Positions 18,089 to 27,963 of a stretch of DNA of 62,836 bases are shown piece by piece. Origin of the DNA: Saccharothrix sp. (GTDB lineage: Bacteria; Actinomycetota; Actinomycetes; Mycobacteriales; Pseudonocardiaceae); assembly GCF_031180885.1 (NCBI RefSeq), contig NZ_JAPSLK010000047.1, forward strand, positions 1-62,836, given 5' to 3'. Under the pieces are notes generated by a model, which had not been told where the DNA came from, did not search any database, and saw only the letters and a list, made by a program, of their open reading frames with translations. Numbering within the stretch: the first letter of the stretch is position 1; each line of letters starts with the position of its first letter. The position numbers and the translations under genes are program-made.

Positions 18089-19369
18089 ATGGACGCAGTG
18101 CTGTTGGCACGGCTCCAGTTCGCGGGCACCACGACCGTCCACTGGCTGTTCGTGGTGCTCGCGCTGGGCCTGGTGCCGCTGGTCGCGGTCATGCACACCC
18201 GGGCCGCGCTCGCGCGGGACCCCGACGTGCGGGCGCGGTGGGAGCGGGCGACCCGGTTCTGGGGCCGGCTCTACGTGGTCAACTACGCGCTGGGCATCGT
18301 CACCGGCCTGGTGATGGAGTTCCAACTCGGCCTGCAGTGGAGCGGGCTGAGCAAGTACGCGGGCAACGTGTTCGGCGCGCCGCTCGCCCTGGAGACGCTG
18401 ATCGCGTTCTTCGCCGAGTCCACGTTCCTCGGCATGTGGATCTTCGGCTGGGACCGCCTCGGCCGGCGCGTCCACGCGGCACTGCTGTGGCTGGTCACGC
18501 TCACCGCCTACGCCTCGGCGTACTGGATCATGGTCGCCAACGGCTTCCTCCAGCACCCCGTGGGCCACGAGGTCCGCGACGGGGTCGCCTACCTCACCGA
18601 CTTCGGCGCGATGCTGGTCAACCCGAGCGCCCTGCTGGCGCTGGGGCACATCACGGCGGGCTCGCTGCTGGCCGGCGGGCTGTTCGTGGCCGGCATCAGC
18701 GCCTACCACCTGGCCCGGGGGCGGGCGGAGTTCCAGTGGACGCTGCGGATGGGGGTCGCGGTGGCGGGCGCGTCGACCGTCCCCGCCTACGCGCTCGGCG
18801 GCGTGCAGTACCCGCTGCTGGAGCGCACGCAGCCGACGAAGATGGCGGTCCTGGGCAGCGGGAACTGGGCGGACGTCGGGCACACCGTGATGCTGTACGT
18901 GGCGTACGTGGTGTTCCTGGTCGCGCTCGTAGCCGTGGTCCTGGTGCACCGCAAGGGTTTGCTGCGGTGGCGGGTGCTCTCGGTGCCGTTGTTCGGGCTG
19001 CTGGTCGGGGAGTTCGTCGGCGGGCTGTTGTTCGGGGAGGCGGGACCGTATCGGGTGCCGATCGCCGTGGTGTGCGCGGTGCTCGTGGGTGTGCTGCTGT
19101 GGAAACCGCCTGCGTACCAACGCTTTCTGGCCCCGGTCCTGGTCGCGGTGATCCCGCTGCCGTTCGTCGCGTCGGTTGGCGGGTGGCTGTTCCGCGAGGG
19201 CGGGCGGCAGCCGTGGCTGGTGTACGGCGAGTTGACCGTGGCGGACGCCGTGTCGCCGGTCAGCGCGACGGCGACGGCGGTGTCGCTGGTGGTGTTCATG
19301 AGCTTGTTCGTGGCACTGGCCGTGGCGGACTGGGTGCTGATCGCCCGGTTCGCGCGGCGGGTGCACTGA
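18089..19369 (+). CDS. cydA: Cytochrome bd ubiquinol oxidase subunit I
   Basis: A 426-residue, nine-helix heme subunit of cytochrome bd. His18 in TTVHWLF matches the low-spin/high-spin heme ligand near the N-terminus. ALETLIAFFAESTFLGMWIFGWDRL carries the conserved acidic residues of the proton path, and GFLQHPVGHEV is the usual loop. The enzyme reduces O2 with menaquinol. The length fits the short Q-loop form. RBS GGGAGGAG precedes the ATG. It is the first gene of cydABDC. Confidence 0.93.
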   Translation: MDAVLLARLQFAGTTTVHWLFVVLALGLVPLVAVMHTRAALARDPDVRARWERATRFWGRLYVVNYALGIVTGLVMEFQLGLQWSGLSKYAGNVFGAPLALETLIAFFAESTFLGMWIFGWDRLGRRVHAALLWLVTLTAYASAYWIMVANGFLQHPVGHEVRDGVAYLTDFGAMLVNPSALLALGHITAGSLLAGGLFVAGISAYHLARGRAEFQWTLRMGVAVAGASTVPAYALGGVQYPLLERTQPTKMAVLGSGNWADVGHTVMLYVAYVVFLVALVAVVLVHRKGLLRWRVLSVPLFGLLVGEFVGGLLFGEAGPYRVPIAVVCAVLVGVLLWKPPAYQRFLAPVLVAVIPLPFVASVGGWLFREGGRQPWLVYGELTVADAVSPVSATATAVSLVVFMSLFVALAVADWVLIARFARRVH

Positions 19370-19378
19370 GAGGGGGCG

Positions 19379-20337
19379 GTGGTGACGACCGCGTGGTTGG
19401 TGCTGCTGGGTTTCCTGCTGGCCGGGTACTTCGTGCTCGGTGGCTACGACTACGGCGTGCAGGTGCTGCTGCCGGTGGTCGGGCGGGACGAGGCCGGGCG
19501 GCGGGCCGTGCTGGCGGCTTTGGGGCCGTGGTTCTTCGGCAACGAGGTGTGGCTGGTCGCGTTCGCCGGCGTGCTGTTCGGCGCTTTTCCCGTGTTGGAA
19601 GGGACTTTGCTGTCCGGGCTGCACCCGTTGATGGTGTTGTTGCTGGTGGGGCTGGTGCTGGGCAAGGCGGCCGTGCAGTTGCGCTCCCGGGCTTGGGCGC
19701 GGTTGTGGGACGTCCTGGTGGTCGTCGGCGGTGTGGTGCCGGCGGTGGCGTGGGGGCTGGTGGTCGGGGTGTTGCTGAACGGGGTGCCGCGCGGCGCTTC
19801 CGGGGCGTTCGGCGTGACGTGGTCGATGGTGCTCGACCCGTTCGTGGTGGCGTGCGGGCTGACGTCGTTGGCGCTGTTCACCGCGCACGGGGCGGTGCTG
19901 CTGTCGCGGCGGCTGGTGGACGGGGCGCGGGCGAGGGCGTTGGTGCGGCCGTTGATCGGGGTTGTGGTGGTGGGGTTGGCCGTGTGCTTGGTGCTCGGCT
20001 GGGATGCCGTTGGTGTGGTGAACCCGGGTGCCGCGCTGGTGGTCGTGGGCGGGGTCTTGGTGGTGTTGGGCATCGGCTACTGGAGGAGGAGTTTCCTGGC
20101 GACGGCGTGTGCGGCGGCCTCGCTGGTTGTGTTGCTTGGTGTGGCGCAGTACCCGTATGTGTTGGTGTCTACTTTGGACAACTCGATGACGGCGGCGAAG
20201 GGGGCGGCGGACCCGGCCACGCTCGCGGTCCTGTCGTGGTTCGGGGTCCTGGTGGTGCCGTTGGTGGTGGCGCACCAGTGGTGGAGTCGGTGGGCGTTCC
20301 GGGGTCGGGTGGACCAGCGCACCCCGACGTACTTCTG

Positions 20338-20338
<1 letters not shown>
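19379..20338 (+). CDS. cydB: Cytochrome bd ubiquinol oxidase subunit II
   Basis: A 319-residue membrane protein with about eight helices. The N-terminus LLGFLLAGYFVLGGYDYGVQVLLP, then GPWFFGNEVWLVAF, is diagnostic of CydB/AppB. It pairs with CydA nine bp upstream. The stop overlaps the cydD start (TGATG). The GTG at 19379 is preceded by GGGGGCG. Confidence 0.92.
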
Positions 20339-21933
<1,595 letters not shown>

Positions 21934-21943
21934 GGAGGAACGG

Positions 21944-23500
21944 GTGTTGAGGTCGCTGGTCCCGCACTGGCGGGGCCTGGTGGTCGCGGTGTGCGCGGCG
22001 GTGCTGGCGGAGCTGTCGGCGGTGGCGTTGACGGGGACGGCGGCGTGGCTCATCGCCCGGGCCGCGCAACAGCCGCCGTTGGCCGCCATCGCGTTGGCGA
22101 TCGTCGTGGTGCGGGCGTTGTCGCTGGGGCGGGGCGTGCTGCGGTACGTGGACCGGCTGCTGGGCCATGACGCCGTGCTGGCGGCCGTGGCCGACCTGCG
22201 CACCACGACCTACCAGGCCCTTCGTCCGCTCGCCCCCGCGCGCGGCGGCTCGGTGCACAGCGGTGAGGCGCTCACTGGGGTCGTCGCGGACGTGGACGCC
22301 TTGCAGGACTTGGTTCTGCGGTGCCTCACGCCGGCCGCGGTGGCTGCTGCGGTGGGCGTGACCGCGAGTGCGGTGGCGGCGTTGATCGTGCCTGCGGCCG
22401 GTGTCGTCCTGGCCTGCGGGATGCTTTGCGCCGCAGTGCTCTCGGTCCTGTTCGCCGGAGATGATCGACGCCGGGAGGCGGACCTGTCGGCGGCCACCGT
22501 GGACCTGGTCCGGGGCGCGGCGGACCTCGCCGCGTTCGGCGCCAGTGCCCGGTTCGTCTTTCGTGGTCTCGGGCGTCGGCGACCGGGGTGGGCGACGGCG
22601 GCGATCGTGCTGACCCAAGGCCTGACCGCGACCATGATGACTCGGCTCGACACCGGGTCGGCCGTCCTGACCACGGTCTTGACGGTCTTGGCGCTGGCCG
22701 TGTTCGACGTGGTCCTCCCGCTGCCCGCAGCCGCCCGCACGTTCACCCGCGCCCGCGAGGCGGCCTCCCGGCTCGCCCGCCCGCACCACACCCCGCCGCC
22801 GGTCGACGAACCCGAAAACCCCGTGCCGGCACCGAGTTCACCGGTCACCGTCGAACTGGCGGGGCTGCGCGTCCCGGGCGTCCTGGACGACGTGACCCTG
22901 ACGCTCGAACCCGGCCGGAAGGTCGCCGTCGTCGGCCCCAGCGGCTCCGGCAAGTCCACTTTGCTCGCCGTCCTGATGCGGTTCGTGGAGTACGAGGGGC
23001 AAGCCCGGTTGAACGGCCACGAGCTGCGTGCTCACGACAGCGATGACGTCCGGCGCGTGATCACCGGTCTCACCCAGGACGCGCACGTCTTCCACGCCAG
23101 CGTCCGCGCCAACCTCACCCTGGCCAAACCCGACGCCACCGACGACGAACTCCGTGCCGTGGCGGCGAAAACCCGCCTGCTGGACTGGATCGAGTCGCTC
23201 CCGCGCGGCTGGGACACCGTGGTCGGCGAGGGCATGTCCGGAGGTCAACGCCGCCGCCTCCTGCTCGCCCGCGCCCTCCTGGCCGACCCGCCCGTGCTGC
23301 TGCTCGACGAACCCACCGAAGGCCTCGACGCGGAGACCGCCGACGCGATCCTGCGCGACGTCCTGGCCGACGACCGCACGTGCGTGCTGGTCACCCACCG
23401 CCCGGCCGGGCTGGCCGCCGTGGACGAGGTGCTGGCTCTCGACCGGGGTCGGCTCGTCGCTCAGGCGGAGGTCCGCAGCGACGCGAGTGCCGCCGTGTAG
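21944..23500 (+). CDS. cydC: Thiol reductant ABC exporter subunit CydC
   Basis: A 518-residue ABC half-transporter, partner of CydD. Membrane domain about 1-270; Walker A GPSGSGKST (about 325), a shortened signature region MSGGQRRR, Walker B VLLLDEPTEGLD and switch THRPAG. The GTG start at 21944 follows GAGGAGGA. Its last 40 bp overlap the 3' end of the convergent flavin reductase. Confidence 0.9.
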   Translation: MLRSLVPHWRGLVVAVCAAVLAELSAVALTGTAAWLIARAAQQPPLAAIALAIVVVRALSLGRGVLRYVDRLLGHDAVLAAVADLRTTTYQALRPLAPARGGSVHSGEALTGVVADVDALQDLVLRCLTPAAVAAAVGVTASAVAALIVPAAGVVLACGMLCAAVLSVLFAGDDRRREADLSAATVDLVRGAADLAAFGASARFVFRGLGRRRPGWATAAIVLTQGLTATMMTRLDTGSAVLTTVLTVLALAVFDVVLPLPAAARTFTRAREAASRLARPHHTPPPVDEPENPVPAPSSPVTVELAGLRVPGVLDDVTLTLEPGRKVAVVGPSGSGKSTLLAVLMRFVEYEGQARLNGHELRAHDSDDVRRVITGLTQDAHVFHASVRANLTLAKPDATDDELRAVAAKTRLLDWIESLPRGWDTVVGEGMSGGQRRRLLLARALLADPPVLLLDEPTEGLDAETADAILRDVLADDRTCVLVTHRPAGLAAVDEVLALDRGRLVAQAEVRSDASAAV

Positions 23501-24030
23501 CGGGCGAGGGAGTCGATCAGGGCCTTGGCGGTGGCGTTCATGACCTCGTCCGGGACGAGGCGGCCTTCGTCGTCCACGCGCTGGCGCAGCGGGATCGCGA
23601 CCGTCTCGGCGACCGGGACCATGCCCAGCGCCCGGACCACCGGGGTCAGCATCTGGGTGGCGCGCAGACCCGCCGAACTCATGCCGTAGCCGACCAGGCC
23701 CGCCGCCTTGTGCCGCCACTCGCGGGAGAGGTAGTCCAGCGCGTTCTTGAGGGTGGCGGGGAAGCCGTGGTTGTACTCGGGGGTGATGAAGGCGAAGGCG
23801 TCCATCGAGTCGACGAGCGCGCTCCACCGCCGTGTGTGCTCGTGCGCGTAGACGCCGGACGACGGGTGCTCGGGCTCGTCCAGCAGCGGCAGGCCCACCT
23901 CGGCGAGGTCGACCGGGACCACCTCGAACTCGTCCGCGGCGAGCGCGCCGAACCACTCCCCGACCCGGGGGCCGATCCGTCCGGGGCGGGTGCTGGCGAC
24001 GACGACGGCGAGACGCGGTTTGTTTGACAT
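23461..24030 (-). CDS. NADPH-dependent FMN reductase / quinone reductase
   Basis: A 189-residue flavodoxin-fold protein. The phosphate loop AVVVASTRPGRIG (about residues 8-20) and the flavin-contact motif FITPEYNHGFPATLKNALDYL (about 85-105) are intact, as is EWRHKAAGLVGYG. It transfers hydride from NADPH to FMN and then to quinones or similar acceptors. It is divergent from a MarR regulator across a 58-bp region holding a double palindrome, so it is probably induced by a phenolic or quinone ligand. Confidence 0.88.
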   Translation of the reverse strand: MSNKPRLAVVVASTRPGRIGPRVGEWFGALAADEFEVVPVDLAEVGLPLLDEPEHPSSGVYAHEHTRRWSALVDSMDAFAFITPEYNHGFPATLKNALDYLSREWRHKAAGLVGYGMSSAGLRATQMLTPVVRALGMVPVAETVAIPLRQRVDDEGRLVPDEVMNATAKALIDSLARYTAALASLRTSA

Positions 24031-24067
24031 GTCATCAAGGTAGGCAAGATCTGATGACATGTCAACA
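24021..24067. promoter_or_regulatory. Probable MarR operator between reductase and regulator
   Basis: Two identical 10-bp palindromes TGACATGTCA (24025-24034 and 24056-24065) are themselves arranged as a larger inverted repeat. TTTGACATGTCATCA on the left is mirrored by TGATGACATGTCAA on the right, about 31 bp centre to centre (three helical turns). The site covers the reductase start codon region and the upstream region of the MarR gene, ideal for control of both. TAGCCT (24076-24081) could be the -10 box for the MarR gene. Confidence 0.8.
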
Positions 24068-24088
24068 ATCTCTGTTAGCCTGGGCGCC

Positions 24089-24571
24089 GTGGACGAACCG
24101 AAGTGGCTCACCGCGCGGGAAGACCGGGCGTGGCGCGGTTACCGCCGCATGCGCACCCTGCTGGACCTGGCCCTGGCCCGGGACCTGACCGAGCGGACGG
24201 GCCTGTCGGAACCGGACTACGACGTGCTGTCGACGCTGTCCGAGGCCGCCGGCGGCCGGCTGCGCCTGCGCGACCTGGCCGCCCACCTCCTGTGGTCCCC
24301 CAGCCGGTTGTCCCACCACGTGACCCGGATGCAGGCCCGCGGCCTGGTGCGCCGCGAGGACGTCGCCGACGACGGTCGGGGCTCGGAGGTCGTGCTCACC
24401 GACGAGGGCTGGACCGCGATCCGCTCCGCCGCGCCGCACCACGTGGCGTCGGTCCGGGAGCACCTGGTCGACCTGCTGACCGACGAGGAGGTCGACGTCC
24501 TGGCCACCCTCTCCCGCCGCGTCGTCGACCACCTGACGGCGAGCGGCGCGGCCACTTCGCCACCCCGTTAG
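24089..24571 (+). CDS. MarR-family transcriptional regulator
   Basis: About 160 residues from the GTG at 24089; an ATG at 24059 in frame would add ten residues but lies inside the operator. The winged helix contains LRLRDLAAHLLWSPSRLSHHVTRMQARGLVRRE and DGRGSEVVLTDEGW. The N-terminal WLTAREDRAWRGYRRM is the usual start of this actinobacterial subgroup. It probably represses itself and the divergent flavin reductase. No ribosome-binding site precedes 24089 and a -10-like TAGCCT ends 8 bp upstream, so the mRNA may be leaderless. It overlaps the 3' end of the TetR gene by 4 bp. Confidence 0.85.
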   Translation: MDEPKWLTAREDRAWRGYRRMRTLLDLALARDLTERTGLSEPDYDVLSTLSEAAGGRLRLRDLAAHLLWSPSRLSHHVTRMQARGLVRREDVADDGRGSEVVLTDEGWTAIRSAAPHHVASVREHLVDLLTDEEVDVLATLSRRVVDHLTASGAATSPPR

Positions 24572-25206
24572 TTGCGGACCGCGTAGGAGCCCAGAGCCGG
24601 CTCCAGAGCGCCGAACGCGGTGTCGACGTGGTCGGCGAGGGCGGCGGCGATCTCGTCGTTCGGCTCGCCCGCGACGGTCCGGCGCAGGGTCTCGTCGAAC
24701 AGCAACCGGTGCACGCTGCCCAGCAGCGCGGCGGCCACGCGGGGGTGGAGGTCGTCCGGGCGGGCGGCGGTCTCCTCGGTCAACGCCTCGGCCAGGGCCG
24801 TCTCGCGGTCGTCGTGGAACTCGCGGAGCCGGGACACCAGGGCCGGGCTGTCCGCGATCATCCGGGCGAACTCCGGGCCGGAGAAGCCGATCACCGGGTC
24901 GCGGCGGGCGACCGCGTCCGCGTAGGCGCGGTGCAGGGCGGTCAGGGCCGACTCGCCGGGGGTCCGTTCGCGGACGGTCCGGGCGAGCATGTCGACGAAC
25001 ACCCCGCCCAGGTCGAGCGCCAGGTCCTCCTTGCGTGGGAAGTAGTTGGTGACGGTCATCTTCGCGACCTGGGCGGCCTCGGCCACGTCGGCGATCGTGA
25101 CCTTGTCGAACCCGCGCTCCAGGAACAGGCGGGTGGCCTGGTTGGAGATGTTCTCCCTGGTCTGCTGCTTCTTGCGGGCGCGCAGGCCCGGCGGCGGGGT
25201 GGTCAT
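24568..25206 (-). CDS. TetR-family transcriptional regulator
   Basis: A 212-residue protein. The N-terminal helix-turn-helix (about 12-60) contains RENISNQATRLFLERGFDKVTIADVAEAAQVAKMTVTNYF. The C-terminal ligand domain is of the actinobacterial type. It is divergent from the sigma-factor-like gene, and the intergenic region carries inverted repeats overlapping a strong promoter. It is therefore probably the repressor of the sigma factor/Vgb genes and of itself. Start ATG 25206; a longer reading frame would run into the operator. Confidence 0.88.
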   Translation of the reverse strand: MTTPPPGLRARKKQQTRENISNQATRLFLERGFDKVTIADVAEAAQVAKMTVTNYFPRKEDLALDLGGVFVDMLARTVRERTPGESALTALHRAYADAVARRDPVIGFSGPEFARMIADSPALVSRLREFHDDRETALAEALTEETAARPDDLHPRVAAALLGSVHRLLFDETLRRTVAGEPNDEIAAALADHVDTAFGALEPALGSYAVRN

Positions 25207-25220
25207 ACCGGGAGTATACA

Positions 25221-25267
25221 TAGGTCGGTCACAAAATTCTTCTTGACATATACTTGGGTCCGACCTA
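25221..25267. promoter_or_regulatory. Probable TetR operator (TAGGTCGG inverted repeat)
   Basis: TAGGTCGG at 25221-25228 is mirrored by CCGACCTA at 25260-25267, 39 bp apart. The right half overlaps the -10 box of the promoter reading towards the sigma-factor-like gene. The left half lies 15 bp before the TetR start. The words AGTATACAT (25213) and ACATATACTT (25246) form a second, inner inverted pair. Confidence 0.65.
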
Positions 25268-25271
25268 ATTT
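25243..25271 (+). promoter_or_regulatory. Sigma-70-type promoter
   Basis: TTGACA (25243-25248), a 17-bp spacer and TAATTT (25266-25271) form a near-consensus promoter. This is unusually AT-rich for this genome. It reads into the sigma-factor-like gene starting at 25305, preceded by GGAAGGAG. Confidence 0.75.
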
Positions 25272-25304
25272 GTGTTCGCAGGCACACCGACCGGAAGGAG
25301 CCGC

Positions 25305-25889
25305 GTGAGGGACTTCCTCGACCGGATCGGCCGCACTCCGCTGTTGACCGCGGAGCAGGAGGTCGCGCTCGGCGAACGCATCGAGGCGGGCGTCCTGGCG
25401 CGGGAACGGCTCGACCGCGCCGAAGGGCTCACCGCCGCCGAGCGGGCGGACCTGGAACGGCTGGTCGAGGACGGGCGCAGGGCCAAGGACCACATGGTCC
25501 GGGCGAACCTGCGGCTGGTGGTGTCGATCGCCAAGCGGTACGCCACGGGCGAAGGCATGCCGCTGGCGGATCTGGTGCAGGAGGGGACGATCGGCATGAT
25601 GCACGCTGTGGACAAATTCGACCACCGGCGCGGCCTGAAGTTCTCCACGTACGCGACGTGGTGGATCAAGCAGGCCGTCGGCCGCGCCCACGCGGACCAA
25701 AGTCGCACCATCCGCCTGCCCTCGCACATGGCGGACGTGCTGTACCGGGTCACCAAGGCCCGGCGGGCGCTGGCCGGCAGCGGGCGGCAGCCCACGCCGG
25801 AGGAGCTGGCCGCCGAGGCGGACGTGACCGTGGAGAAGGTCGTGCTGGTGGGCACCCGTACTTGCGTCCTCGCCGACCTCATCGCGTGA
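25305..25889 (+). CDS. Truncated sigma-70 (RpoD-like) factor
   Basis: A 194-residue protein with sigma region 1.2 (LLTAEQEVALGERIEAG), a short non-conserved stretch, region 2 complete (MVRANLRLVVSIAKRYA ... LIQEG-like LVQEGTIGMMHAVDKFDHRRGLKFSTYATWWIKQAV) and the beginning of region 3 (IRLPSHM ... PTPEELAAEADVT). Region 4, which binds the -35 element, is absent. The stop falls inside the first unit of a 24-bp tandem repeat. Group 1/2 factors are normally above 300 residues. It may be a decayed gene, or a short factor active with partner proteins or extended -10 promoters. GTG start after GGAAGGAG. Confidence 0.75.
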   Translation: MRDFLDRIGRTPLLTAEQEVALGERIEAGVLARERLDRAEGLTAAERADLERLVEDGRRAKDHMVRANLRLVVSIAKRYATGEGMPLADLVQEGTIGMMHAVDKFDHRRGLKFSTYATWWIKQAVGRAHADQSRTIRLPSHMADVLYRVTKARRALAGSGRQPTPEELAAEADVTVEKVVLVGTRTCVLADLIA

Positions 25890-25952
25890 CCTGCTGTGTT
25901 CGACATCGCGTGACCTGCTGTGTTCGACATCGCGTGACCTGCTGTGTTCGAC
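25881..25952 (+). repeat. Three perfect 24-bp tandem repeats
   Basis: The unit ATCGCGTGACCTGCTGTGTTCGAC is repeated exactly three times (25881, 25905, 25929), with a partial degenerate fourth copy. The first unit contains the stop codon of the truncated sigma factor. The array separates it from the vgb gene. The period is a multiple of three, but each unit carries TGA in that frame. Confidence 0.95.
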
Positions 25953-25983
25953 GTGGCTTGACCGACGACGGGGAGCGCCCTGC

Positions 25984-26862
25984 ATGACTCACCTGACGAT
26001 CGAAGAGCACGCCGTGCCCGGTGGCGGTCCCCACGCCATCACCACCGGGCCCGACGGTGCGCTGTGGTACACGTTAGTCCAAAGTGGACAGATCGGCCGC
26101 CTGGAACCCGGTGGTGCGCCGGTTGGTTTTGCCCTCGACCCGGACTGCGGACCAACCCTGATCACCGCCGGTCCGGACGGCGGCTTGTGGTTCACCGAGT
26201 ACCGGGCGCACCGCATCGGGCGCATCTCGGTGGCGGGGGAGGTGACGGAGTTCCCGCTGGCGGAGTGCGGGCCGTTCGGGATCGCGGCGGGTCCGGACGG
26301 CGCTTTGTGGTTCACCGAGACGACCGCGGACCGGATCGGGCGGATCTCGGTGGGCGGGGAGGTGACGGAGTTCGGGCTGCCGGTGTCCGGCGGGCTGCCG
26401 TCGGCGATCGTGGCCGGACCGGACGGGGCGCTGTGGTTCACCCTCAACCAGGCGGACGCGATCGGCCGGATCACGGTGGACGGCGAGGTCACGGTGCACA
26501 CCCTGCCGACGGATGGCGCGGGGCCGGTGGGGTTGGCGGCGGGGCCGGACGGGCGGCTGTGGTTCGTGGAGATCACGGCCGGTCGGGTCGGTCGGATCGA
26601 TGTGGACGGGGTGGTGGAGGAGTTTCCGCTGCCGGATCCGCTGGGCAGACCGCACGGGATCACGGCTGGTCCGGACGGGGCGCTGTGGTTCACGGAGTGG
26701 GGTGGGAACAGGGTGGGCCGACTGTCGCCGGACGGGACGGTCGAACTCCACGACCTGCCCACGCCGCGCTCCGAGCCGCACGGCATCACTTTGGGCCCCG
26801 ACGGCGCCCTGTGGGTAGCTCTGGAAATCGGGGCCCTGGCCCGCCTCTCCTTGACCCCTTAG
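25984..26862 (+). CDS. vgb: Virginiamycin B lyase (streptogramin B resistance)
   Basis: A 292-residue seven-bladed propeller; each blade shows a GPDGALWFTE-type core with IGRI. Vgb linearises type B streptogramins by breaking the ester bond through elimination, with Mg2+. The expected residues are all present at a constant offset of four from the staphylococcal enzyme: substrate His224, metal Glu264, catalytic His266 (in SEPHGIT) and metal Glu281. RBS GGGGAG precedes the ATG. It lies 94 bp after the sigma-like gene on the same strand, so both may be under the divergent TetR. Confidence 0.88.
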   Translation: MTHLTIEEHAVPGGGPHAITTGPDGALWYTLVQSGQIGRLEPGGAPVGFALDPDCGPTLITAGPDGGLWFTEYRAHRIGRISVAGEVTEFPLAECGPFGIAAGPDGALWFTETTADRIGRISVGGEVTEFGLPVSGGLPSAIVAGPDGALWFTLNQADAIGRITVDGEVTVHTLPTDGAGPVGLAAGPDGRLWFVEITAGRVGRIDVDGVVEEFPLPDPLGRPHGITAGPDGALWFTEWGGNRVGRLSPDGTVELHDLPTPRSEPHGITLGPDGALWVALEIGALARLSLTP

Positions 26863-27207
26863 CCACTTTCCGGGTGGCGGCTCCCGCCCAGCCGCCACCC
26901 TTTCCATCGCCACCCTCGCCGCCGCCATCTGCCTGCCGTGCGCCCGCCTACCCTGCCCGCCGCCGCAGCCCGCGCCTACCGCCTCGCCCGCCTACCCTGC
27001 CCGCCGCCGCAGCCCGCGCCTACCGCCTCGCCCGCCCCCGCCGCGAAGCCGCCCCTCCGCCCCCCCCTGCCGGCCCGCCGTCCTGCGGCTGCTCGGCCTG
27101 CTCCAACCCCGCCCGACACAACCCCACACGGCGGCGACAAGGTTCCCGCAAGGCGGTGGCGGCAGGGTTCGACGCGTTGGACGCAACACCAACTGCAAGG
27201 GGGAAAC
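26863..27207. repeat. Intergenic region with a 44-bp tandem duplication
   Basis: A gap of about 345 bp. Two perfect copies of a 44-bp, C-rich unit lie at 26941-26984 and 26985-27028, followed by the first 8 bp of a third. The rest is very C-rich on the plus strand. The promoter of the secreted protein at 27208 should lie in the right-hand part; no clear boxes are seen. Confidence 0.8.
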
Positions 27208-27816
27208 GTGCAGGTCACCGTGTTGAACAAACTGGCCAAGCTGGCCGTCGCACCGGTCGTGGCCGGAGCCCTGTTGTTCGGGTCGCTGGGGGTCGCGGCC
27301 GCCGACGACGTCGACCAGACCGGGTTGGTCGAGATCGCCGACCAAGCCGCCGACCAGGGTGTCGAGGACACCCCGGACGAGAGCGTCGAGGCGGCCGCCG
27401 CCGGCTACGGCAAGCCCATCACCCGCGCCGAAGTCCTCAAGCGGGCGAAGTACTGGTGGGACAAGAAGGTGCCCTACAACCAGAAGGGCTCGTACCGGGA
27501 CATCAACGGCGGCAAGAAGTACCGGACCGACTGCTCCGGCTTCATCTCCATGGCCTGGAAGCTCACCAGCAGCCGCACCACCTACACCCTGCCCGAGGTC
27601 TCCAAGCCGGTCGCCTGGTCCGCCCTCAAGCCCGGTGACATCGTCCTGAGCAACGGCCACGTCAAGCTGTTCGAGAAGTGGGCCAACGCCGACAAGACGG
27701 TCATGTGGATCTACGAGCAGGGCAGCACCAAGACCGACATGGACCACGAGAAGGTCTCCGTGTCGACCCTCAAGTCCGGTGGCTACCAGCCCCGGGCCTA
27801 CAAGAAGATCAAGTGA
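27208..27816 (+). CDS. Secreted NlpC/P60-like cell-wall protein
   Basis: A 202-residue protein with a Sec signal peptide (about 1-32, VAGALLFGSLGVAAA, cleavage after AAA). A low-complexity acidic linker (33-65) and a small cysteine/histidine domain follow. TDCSGFISMAW (Cys109) and SNGHVKLF (His151) match the catalytic pair of NlpC/P60 amidases, and GDIVLS precedes the histidine as usual. Proteins of this compact type in actinomycetes are secreted and may cleave peptidoglycan peptides or act as effectors. GTG start after AAGGGGGAAAC; a strong terminator follows. Confidence 0.75.
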   Translation: MQVTVLNKLAKLAVAPVVAGALLFGSLGVAAADDVDQTGLVEIADQAADQGVEDTPDESVEAAAAGYGKPITRAEVLKRAKYWWDKKVPYNQKGSYRDINGGKKYRTDCSGFISMAWKLTSSRTTYTLPEVSKPVAWSALKPGDIVLSNGHVKLFEKWANADKTVMWIYEQGSTKTDMDHEKVSVSTLKSGGYQPRAYKKIK

Positions 27817-27820
27817 TCCA

Positions 27821-27857
27821 AGGGCCGAGCCGGTCAGCGGATGACCGGCTCGGCCCT
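27821..27857 (+). terminator. Intrinsic terminator
   Basis: A perfect 16-bp stem AGGGCCGAGCCGGTCA (27821-27836) with its complement at 27842-27857 and a 5-nt loop is followed by GTTCTGTT. It lies 4 bp after the stop of the secreted NlpC/P60-like protein. Confidence 0.9.
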
Positions 27858-27963
27858 GTTCTGTTAAAAAAGTCGTCCATTCGAGCGGTGCTCGGCCTTG
27901 TCGGTTGCCGCTGCCTCCGCCCCGTCGCTATCCCTGGAAACCGGGGGAGCCAGGGGAGGGGCT

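Noticed and set aside
25881..25952. Possible CRISPR array in the 24-bp repeats
   Set aside because: Units are directly adjacent without spacers and no cas genes are near; the same holds for the 22-bp and 42-bp arrays.
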